From: Verticillium longisporum | Taxonomy: Eukaryota > Ascomycota > Sordariomycetes > Glomerellales > Plectosphaerellaceae | Length of the DNA: 64,000 nt | NCBI GenBank assembly: GCA_019188255.1 | Contig: JAETXT010000002.1 | Coordinates: forward strand, 496,001-560,000 | Direction of reading: 5' to 3' | Part shown: piece after piece, positions 57,119 through 64,000 of the stretch | Layout: the number at the start of each line of letters is the position of its first letter | Numbering within the stretch: position 1 is the first letter of the stretch | Made by a program: the position numbers and the translations under genes | Notes under the pieces: generated by a model | Told to the model about the DNA's origin: nothing | Seen by the model: only the letters and a program-made list of their open reading frames with translations | The model's database searches: none

Positions 57119-58131
57119 ATGCAGTCCAAGTTTCTCTGGATCGCCGCGGCTTCGGCCGCCACGGCCGCGGCTCAGGTGCCCGCCCGTCTTTGCGGTACCG
57201 CCCAGCCGACCATGGACGACCTCGTTATCGCCGCCGGCCTCGCCGCCGAGGGCAAAGACAACCGCAGGGGGCTTCATCCAGAGGACCCAATCGTTGTGCC
57301 GACTCTGTTCCACGTCCTTGCAATCAACGAGACAGTTGCAGGAGGCTATCTTACCGTAAGGATCAATATGGGTGCCCGCACAAGTCGAGCATAGCAAGGC
57401 ATGCAATACTGACATCCGCCCAGGAGAAGTCGCTCCAGGATCAGCTCGACGTGATGAACGCTGACTTTGGCCCTTCCAATGTTATTTTCAACCTCACCGC
57501 CACCACTTGTACCATCAACCGCCGCTGGGCCCAGGATCTCGACGAGATCCCCATGAGACGCGCCTTGCGCCAGGGCGGCCAGGAGACTCTCAACATCTAC
57601 TTCATGCCCTACGTCAGCGGCTACCTCGGATACTGCACGTTCCCTAACTTCTGGGACGCTGGGTCTGATGAGTTCATCTACGACGGATGTGCCGTTCTGT
57701 CTGACTCCCTCCCTGGAGGTGCTCTGGCGCGTTACAACCTTGGCCGCACTGCCACCCATGAGATTGGCCACTGGTTCGACCTCTTCCACACCTTCTCCGG
57801 CGGCTGCGGTTGCGTCGGTGACATGATCCACGATACCCCTGCCATGCTCAACGCTACTGGCGGCTGCCCCGTTGGCAAGGACACTTGCCCTGACCGCCCA
57901 GGTCTGGACCCCATCCACAACTACATGGATTACTCTGATGAGTATGCTTACCTTTGCCCGTTTTTTCTGACTTCTACTAACAATTTCAAGCGCGTGTATG
58001 AATGAGTTTACTCCTGGCCAAAAGTAAGATGCCCTGACTTCATAAGGATTGTCACGTCTTGAACCTATGCTGACATGCCTACCCATAGCTTCCGCATGCG
58101 CAGCGCCTGGTACAACATCCGCACCAAATAG
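57119..58131 (+). CDS. Secreted M43-type (pappalysin-like) zinc metalloprotease
   Basis: Exons 57119-57355, 57424-57941, 57991-58023 and 58089-58131 (introns 68, 49 and 65 nt, phases agree), 276 residues. The 33-nt third exon encodes ACMNEFTPGQ, which completes the family motif after YMDYSD. Signal peptide MQSKFLWIAAASAATAAA. The prodomain is very short. The Zn-binding motif is HEIGHWFDLFH (residues 191-201): both His-Glu and all three His are present, but the Gly normally found in HExxHxxGxxH is Asp. The Met-turn YMDY follows 45 residues later. Fungal secreted M43 enzymes (MEP1-like) degrade extracellular proteins and are often expanded in pathogens. No partner gene is adjacent. Confidence 0.9.
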
Positions 58132-59474
58132 ATTCTGGACTAGGCAGACCTTGATTTGCATATTGTCGAACTAATGTGGATTGGCCTTCAGAAATAACAT
58201 GTAAATGAGAGATGCGGTGAGTTTAGTTAGAGCCTCTTCAGTGTAATTGTGCTTCGAAAACGACAAACAGGTCATCTTTGTAAAAGAAACCGGCATTTGT
58301 ACATAGAATTGACGATTGATGAAGCATATCAAAATGCAGGCTTGGTGGATGGTGACCACTAATCATGGGGGGTGTGGTTGTGGTTCGATCACGTAACAAA
58401 TAGTAGCACTGCATCGACTCGTACTGCAAAATATGCATTGCAGAGTTCTGATATACACATGGTTGTTTTCTTTGGGGCTTCACCAATCTCATGACAGGGT
58501 CCTTTTGCTCAGGGAGAGTGTTCATAAAAAGTGTTTAGGGAGAGCCACTTGTTGATTCGAGAGATAGAAACTTGGTGATGGAGCATTTACCTGCGTCAAC
58601 ATGACTTAAGCCTTACCGCCTGTTCTCGCGCCAGTCTTCTATGATTGTCGTCCAGAAGGGTGTATGAGAACGATCGTCATAAGGTGACTGCTAGGCGGGG
58701 TATGCTGTACCTTGCCCAAATGAGCCTGGGGGTGTATGACAACATACTTCTCATCAATTATAAGTACATATCCAGGCGAAAAGATCTGCCCAGCCTGTAC
58801 GTCGAATCATAGGGCGACATTCCACAACTTTGTCAAGTTACCCGGAGGACTTCATTCCGATTCGTAAACAGCAAAATAGTTTGTTGGGGAGATCCACGCT
58901 CTGCTCTTACGCAAAAATCAATCTATTCGAGCTTCTTCGTCAAGTCAAAATATGAAGATGCAGGAGCGCGAGGAGACAGATGCACTGCAAGTCACGAGAT
59001 CAGCAGGTGGGCTGAACGCTATTGAACCATGCAGCTGCCACCGCGAATCTTCCAGCCGGGAGGTGCCTATGAGTGGCGGGTTCTAAACGCGGCCGCCACT
59101 CCCAGGCGCTGGGCGCATCTGGAGCCGTTTCGTGGCTGCGGAGACCGTTCGTCCGACTCCGAATGGGCATTTCTACAAGCGAACCACTTTGAAGTTCATG
59201 ATGCTGGGTGAGACTTCCTCGCGTTGATGAAAGTCTAGCTAAGTTGAGCCGTGTATCAAATGCATTTGAAAAGAGACAGCCACCACCGACGACGTTGTAC
59301 TGTGCCACGAGACGTTCCCAGGAGTTAACTGGGCTACGTAGGGGTGGGCGAGGAGTTAGGTTGGTAAATATATAAAGGGCTCTGTTCCCCTTGAAAACTG
59401 CATTATACATCAGCCAGGCCAGCTACAGCATCAACACCATCTTTACATCCAAAGAAAGCTTCAGCAAACTCAAA
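58132..59474. other. Intergenic, upstream of the small Cys-rich gene
   Basis: AT-richer than core regions, no coding frame. It contains the TATA-like box at 59369. Confidence 0.55.
59369..59377 (+). promoter_or_regulatory. TATA box of the small Cys-rich secreted-protein gene
   Basis: TATATAAAG 98 bp before the ATG at 59475, at the spacing expected for a strongly regulated fungal gene. Confidence 0.55.
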
Positions 59475-59791
59475 ATGAAGGCATCAGCTATCTTCTCTGT
59501 TCTGGCCATGGCTGCCATATCCTGTGCCCATATCATCCCGGAAGACGCCAGCACGAACCTCCTGGACAGTAAGTGATTCTGATTTCTGATCTTCGACTTG
59601 TAGTCTTATCATTCTGTACAGAGAGACAATGCAGTGGTGCCGCCGTCACTGCATGCTAGAACGCCTGCCGCAACATCGCGATCAACGCTTGCACAAGCTG
59701 CAACGGCAACCCAAGCTGTCATTCCGCATGCGAAAGCGCCCGCCGGAGGCAGTGCAGCCAATGCTGCTCCAACAGCTGCAGGACCTGCTGA
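59475..59791 (+). pseudogene. Small Cys-rich secreted protein gene (effector-like) with an in-frame TAG
   Basis: Exon 1 is 59475-59568 and exon 2 starts at 59622 (53-nt intron, GTAAGT donor, GTACAG acceptor, phase 1). The signal peptide is MKASAIFSVLAMAAISCA. The intron joins a Lys-Arg pair (possible Kex2 site) just before the first mature Cys. In this frame the next 55 codons hold twelve Cys, a composition typical of secreted fungal effectors or antimicrobial-like proteins. A TAG at 59657-59659 cuts the frame after the second mature Cys. The Cys-rich frame then continues undamaged to a TGA at 59789-59791. TAG could derive from CAG by a single C-to-T change in CpA context, as RIP makes. Alternatively the gene really ends at 59659 and encodes a short peptide of about 44 residues. 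Confidence 0.6.
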
Positions 59792-60429
59792 GCTGTTAAA
59801 CCTTCACAGCCTGTTGATGAATGTTGGAAGAAGTTGAGCCATGGGCGCCATGCGATGCCATCGCACAGCAGAAATGATGCGACATGTAAGGGTGATCTCT
59901 ACTGAATTCAACTCCATTTCTTGGGATATATCACACTCATATGTTGTCGGCGAACTCCATTCAAAACTTTTGGCAATGGTAGTAGATGGCATTGCTGGAG
60001 CAGCTGCTTAACCGAATGCATACTCGTTCGTCAAGATTCAAGGACTCCTCAAGAAGCTTTTCAAGTTTAGCACTTGGGAAGTCTTACTATACCGAGCACG
60101 TGGCATCTATGAACAGCCTGTACGATCAAGCCAACCATAGACATGACATTTGTTCGACCAGGCAAGCAAAATGGCCAAATCAACAACCATGTGTAACGAC
60201 CCCTAAACCAAAATACTGACGCCTGCACCTTGACCCCAAAGAGCGTAGGTGGTTCATATAAGCAGCGACTCACACCACGAATTATGAAAACAGCCTTTCT
60301 GAACAGCCAAGACCGTACCAATATTGCCGTGGACAGTGTTGTAATGATGATTTCGACCATGAAGCCGAGGGTGGTTAGATCGGACCAGGAACCACAAGAA
60401 CAGGGTGGTCGCACCAGAATGTCACGCAA
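59792..60429. other. Intergenic, between the two decayed genes
   Basis: No coding evidence. A possible upstream extension of the glycosidase relic could not be recognised. Confidence 0.5.
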
Positions 60430-61432
60430 ACAAATCAGCCGTGGAGTCGTAACCTTACCACCAACCCTTTCTTCAACGTCGTCTCGTATTCCACTACCTT
60501 TGGCCTAGAGCCAAACTCTGTAAGTCACTCCGAATGTAAGAGCCAACAGGCAGTATACACTCTCCAAGCCATACTGTGCGGTCAATCATCTTCAGGCTTA
60601 CCCAAAGTACGTGTCATCGTCGTATGTCGGAAGTGGTGATGGCGGTGTCGCACACTTTGTCCTCGGACCAACTTCATTGGAGTCCAAGATGAAGGACAAG
60701 CCTGTCTGAAGCCAGTTAACCTCATGCGCTTTATGCGTTTTGGCCTGAAGAAGCTTCAGTCTCGTGTACAACCACTTACCCATTTTCGTCCACCGTCAAG
60801 TATGAGATAGTCAGCGAAATTGTCTTCGACTTCGCCGTGCGAATTCCACTCGAAAACTTCCCTGGCTTCCGTGGAAGTAGACGCCAAATGCGCCAAGCGC
60901 GTCTCCGCTGATGCGTCTTCACTGCATCACGTCTCCGCTCCGCAGGCAAGCCAAGCGTCACGCTTACTCTTTCCATGGAAATCCGCATAGAGACATGCAA
61001 CTTTTCGGTTGGAATCTACTACGGGCCTCTGCTCTACGCTCTCGACTTCCCCTTGACCAAGACGGAACATCAACCCTTGAACTGGACAGATAGAAAGCCA
61101 CTGGCTGACACAGAAGTTCACCCAAGGGCTCGCGACCATGTGCGCGAGCCGATCGCACGCTGGCAGTATGCCATTAACCCCGATAGTGTCCGCGTGGGTG
61201 TGAGCGAGCGCGAGGGTGCCGAGCGTGCCAACTCAGTCTTCACGAGGGATGGTCCGCCGAATCTTCTGACTGTCGACGCGTGAGAGATTAATTGGGCTGT
61301 TGATGGCGACTCTGCGGTCTAACCCCCGATTCATCCAGCTGTGGAGGCTGATGAAAAGACGACCATCAAGCTGATCCCGTACGGGGCGTCAAGCTGCATA
61401 TTGCACAGTTTCCGGTCACGGAGATTACCTGA
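60430..61432 (+). pseudogene. Relic of a GH127/DUF1680-type glycosidase, C-terminal part
   Basis: Family sequence appears in scattered pieces, in different frames: NLTTNPFFNVVSYSTTFG (about 60456-60510), CAVNHLQAYPKY with GVAHFVLGPTSLE (about 60577-60700), then YYGPLLYALDFPLTKTEHQP and LNWTDRKPLADTEVHPRARD in the open frame 60975-61283. VEADEKTTIKLIPYGAS follows at 61341, and KLHIAQFPVTE in the next frame. These match the middle and C-terminus of fungal beta-L-arabinofuranosidase-like proteins (GH127/DUF1680). The catalytic N-terminal two-thirds are missing, and several frameshifts and a stop (60707) lie between pieces, so the gene is dead. Confidence 0.72.
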
Positions 61433-61746
61433 AAGTTTATTGGCCGTCATGGCATGCGGCCTACAATCTATTCCTCCTCTATTGGCAGTCATCGAGTGCT
61501 TCATAGTCTCAGGTACATCCTCTAAAGAATACCAGTTGCCCATATATTTTGCACCAACGTATAGAACTCCAAGGTTCAAAGATGTCACATATCGACGTTG
61601 CTGTCCTCTTACTCGCCAGGACGGACAGCAAAACCAACGTCTTGAAATTTGGACCCATGGCGTGCAAAAAGAAAAACCACCGGGCCCAGCTCAGGTGCCC
61701 CGTCGCCAACCGACCGGGTCGCCGCTCGCAAACAGTCAGCCGAGCC
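61433..61746. other. Spacer between the glycosidase relic and the Pex11-family gene
   Basis: 3' flanks of the relic and the convergent Pex11 gene. No gene. Confidence 0.55.
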
Positions 61747-62735
61747 TCAAGCCTTCTGCCCAGCAACCTGTCGCCCGCACCTCTCCCAGACATCCAACCC
61801 CGTCAGGACAGAGGTACACAGCATGACGGTCCCAATGGTGCCGGGCTCGCTCGAGATCCACCCAACAGCCGACCCAGGGATGAGAAGATCCAGCGAATCC
61901 GCCGCCATGCGCCGCAGCAAAGCCCTCACCTTCTTCCGCACCCCGGCGCGGTGCGCCTTCCGGGCCGCAACACCCTTGCGCAGTCTCTCCCGCTCGTCCT
62001 TCCAGTCCTCGCCCCCCTTGGGCGCCGGCGCGGGGCCGGGCACCAGCTTGCCGATGAGATTGGCAATCTTGACGGCGCCGGCGAGCACGCCGCAAGCGAG
62101 GGCGCAGAACCAGAAGCGCTGGGCCTCGACGTTGATGGTGGCGGCGCGGGCGTCGCCGAAGAGGGCGGCGCCGGGGACGCCGAGCATGTCGGGCAGGGTG
62201 ATGGTCTCGAGGAGGCTGAAGACGCCCATGAGGGACGAGGCGATGATGTCGAGGTGGACCTCGAGGGGCTGGGGGTCGGCGACGGCGCGGGCGACGAGCG
62301 CGTAGGCCGTGGAGAAGGAGCGGGCAAAGTTGAAGGTGCGCAATGCGCGGCGCGTGATGTTGACCTGGGCCTTGAGCGGGTCGAGGGTCAGGGCGGTGAG
62401 GCGCGGGGAGGGCGGGGCGCCGGCGGTGAAGAAGGGGTAGAGGGCTGGGAGGAGGAGGGGGTAGGCGAGGAATATCTGGAAGATGGCCTGGACACCGCGG
62501 AGGAGACGTTCGAGGCCGACTGTTGGTGGTCAGTCATATTTTTGAAGATGAGGGGTCATGATTGAGGGACTCTGATGGAAGGTGTTGCGACGTCTCAACA
62601 GGAATTTCCCGTGGTGAAAGAACATGAGGCCACTCAACCTATGCCACCTTATGTTTCGGCTGAGTGAAGTATGAAAGCACACTTACAGATGTCGGTTCCG
62701 AAGGAGATGAACTGCTCGATCACATGTGACATCAT
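61747..62735 (-). CDS. Pex11-family peroxisomal membrane protein (PEX11C-like)
   Basis: Exons 62687-62735 and 61747-62519 (intron 167 nt, GTAAGT donor, CAACAG acceptor, phase 1), 273 residues. The splice joins SFGTDI to FGLERLLRGVQAIFQIFLAYP, the amphipathic helix at the start of Pex11 proteins. A motif-like TRRALRTFNFARSFSTAYAL follows. Hydrophobic segments LALDIIASSLMGVFSLLETI-like and FWFCALACGVLAGAVKIANLI span the membrane, and the last helix (GTIGTVMLCTSVLTGLDVW) is near the end. Pex11 proteins elongate and divide peroxisomes. The divergent sequence suggests the PEX11C/GIM5-type subgroup. The intron is longer than others in the window. Confidence 0.78.
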
Positions 62736-63344
62736 GTCTACGGCGGTTGGGCCCAGTGCCACGTGCGATGAAGGTGCTTAGACGTTGGGAGATGAGTGAC
62801 GCACAGTGTCGGCCGAGACCACCAGATCAGTCATAAGTATGTTAAAAGATGACGGGAGGATAAATGTCAAATTGAGGCTGGCAATAACGGTGAGGTAGGC
62901 TGCAAGGGCTCGCCTCGTGTTGTTGTTTGAGGTTAGCCTTTAGCTCCTGTTTTCCCAGCCATTCGCCCAATCGGAATGGTTGGGGTGGATGGGAGTCAAG
63001 GCAGATGATAAGCACCCCGGCACCATGATACGATAATGGGATTTACGTTGCAACAAGATAGGTAGAGGCATATATCAAACCATCTGGAATGCTGCCAAGA
63101 GTGCCAGTCGAGTAGTGAGTGGTCTTCGAGGACCAGGGCCAAAACCGCGGTACTGCGAGGCGTCATTCGGACCAAAGCCCAGAGTCACAGGACCAAGAAG
63201 CCCCGACAAAACGCTAGAACGGATTCTCTTGTTACAACAAACGAACACCACAGCTTTAAAGTCTACCAAACTAGGTACGGAACACATATGTACAAGCCCT
63301 TGGGCTGCCGATACCAGCCTCCTTTTTCCATTCTGAGGCACCCT
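62736..63344. other. Spacer upstream of the Pex11-family gene
   Basis: No gene seen. 3' flank of the complex I gene lies at the right end. Confidence 0.55.
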
Positions 63345-63697
63345 TTACTGGCCGGGGGCGACCAGCTTGCCCTGCGCGCGCGCAGTCGGCTCCCAACCAC
63401 CAGCCAGCGCGTTGCCGCCGTTCTGCGCGGCGTACTCCGCCATCCTCGCCTCAAGCTCGGGACGGAAGTGACGAATCAGGCCCTGCAGCGGCCAAGCGAA
63501 AGCCTCACCCAGAGCTGTGCCTCAGTTAGTATGCATGCGATGGAAATCTAAGTGAAGAGGAGAACGTACCGCAAATAGTGTGACCCTCGACCTGCTTGGT
63601 CAGCTCCTGGAGCATGTCAATCTCCCGCGGGCGGCCCTGGCCCTTCTCGAAACGCTTCATGATCTGGTCGGTCCACTTGCTGCCCTCGCGGCAGGGT

Positions 63698-63729
<32 letters not shown>

Positions 63730-64000
63730 ATGGGACAGGCGGCTGATGGCGCGGACGACATCGGTGCTCTTGTCCATGACGATAACGGCAGCAGTGCCGA
63801 GACCCGACTGGCTGTCCTTGAGGGCGTCAAAGTCCATCAGCTGGTTGTCGCAGACATCCTTGGGCAGAATGGGCGTCGAAGAGCCACCGGGAATGACGGC
63901 AAGGAGGTTGTCCCAGCCGCCACGAACACCGCCGCAGTGCTTCTCGATGAGCTCACGCAGAGGGATGGACATCTCCTCCTCGACAGTGACGGGGTTGTTG
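63345..64000 (-). CDS. nuo51: NADH:ubiquinone oxidoreductase 51-kDa subunit (NUO51/NDUFV1), C-terminal part
   Basis: The gene runs off the right edge. Exons visible are 63570-64000 and 63345-63514 (55-nt intron, GTACGT donor, CACAG acceptor, phase 1). The window holds the C-terminal 200 residues: [30 protein letters not shown] (SLBB-type domain), and [14 protein letters not shown], which supplies three Cys of the N3 4Fe-4S cluster. The fourth Cys is in [26 protein letters not shown]. The end (APGQ) is the usual fungal type. The protein binds NADH and FMN at the tip of complex I in the mitochondrial matrix. The call is certain. Confidence 0.96.

Noticed and set aside
61549..62565. Plus-strand frame of 338 codons opposite the Pex11-family gene
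   Set aside because: The Gly/Glu/Ala-rich translation is the mirror of the minus-strand gene, whose exon junction and motifs are clear.

Overview
This window looks like nuclear chromosomal DNA of a filamentous ascomycete (Pezizomycotina, most likely a Sordariomycete). The reasons are short introns (about 46-67 nt) with GTRNGT donors and CTNAC-like branch sites, GC-rich coding sequence, fungal orthologues such as Mak5, Trm7, an Mlp/TPR-type nucleoporin, Ncr1/NPC1 and Nuo51, fungus-specific secreted Cys-rich proteins, and an inverted-repeat element whose two arms differ by C-to-T changes in CpA context, the signature of repeat-induced point mutation (RIP). Genus and species cannot be named from the sequence alone. 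I place 18 protein-coding genes (some broken or partial), two decayed genes and one tRNA gene. Exon joins were made by eye from splice consensus and reading frame.

Left part (1-10.4 kb): the 3' end of a cytochrome P450, a Ktr/Mnt-type GT15 mannosyltransferase with a local in-frame stop, a single-pass membrane protein with three tandem six-Cys modules, an intron-containing tRNA-Phe(GAA), and two lineage-specific hypotheticals.

Core block (10.7-23.3 kb): MAK5 (60S biogenesis helicase) and TRM7 (tRNA 2'-O-methyltransferase) are divergent from one pyrimidine-rich promoter. They are followed by a GNAT acetyltransferase and a 2,110-residue TPR/Mlp nuclear-basket protein. Trm7 enzymes modify C32 and N34 of tRNA-Phe, and the tRNA-Phe of this window has C32 and G34.

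Middle part (23.3-43.1 kb): a GPI-anchored Cys-rich protein with poly-Gly linkers, a HAL3-like flavoprotein fused to tryptophan-rich ankyrin-like repeats, a small secreted Ser/Thr-rich protein, a solo fungal STAND/HeLo-like N-terminal-domain protein, a hexose-type MFS transporter, then 3.5 kb of gene-poor repeat-bearing DNA with a MITE-like element, then a long coiled-coil protein.

Right part (45-64 kb): NPC1, a class-III aminotransferase with an apparent GC-AG intron, and a Cue2-like CUE/Smr endonuclease. An accessory island (about 54-61.5 kb) follows, holding a RIP-mutated inverted-repeat element, an M43 metalloprotease, a Cys-rich secreted-protein gene stopped by an in-frame TAG, and a GH127/DUF1680 relic. 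Core genes resume with a Pex11-family protein and the 3' part of the complex I 51-kDa subunit.

Three otherwise intact genes (Cys-rich GPI protein, MFS transporter, NPC1) are each broken by exactly one missing base inside a short C/G run. This pattern fits assembly or base-call error better than three independent pseudogenes.
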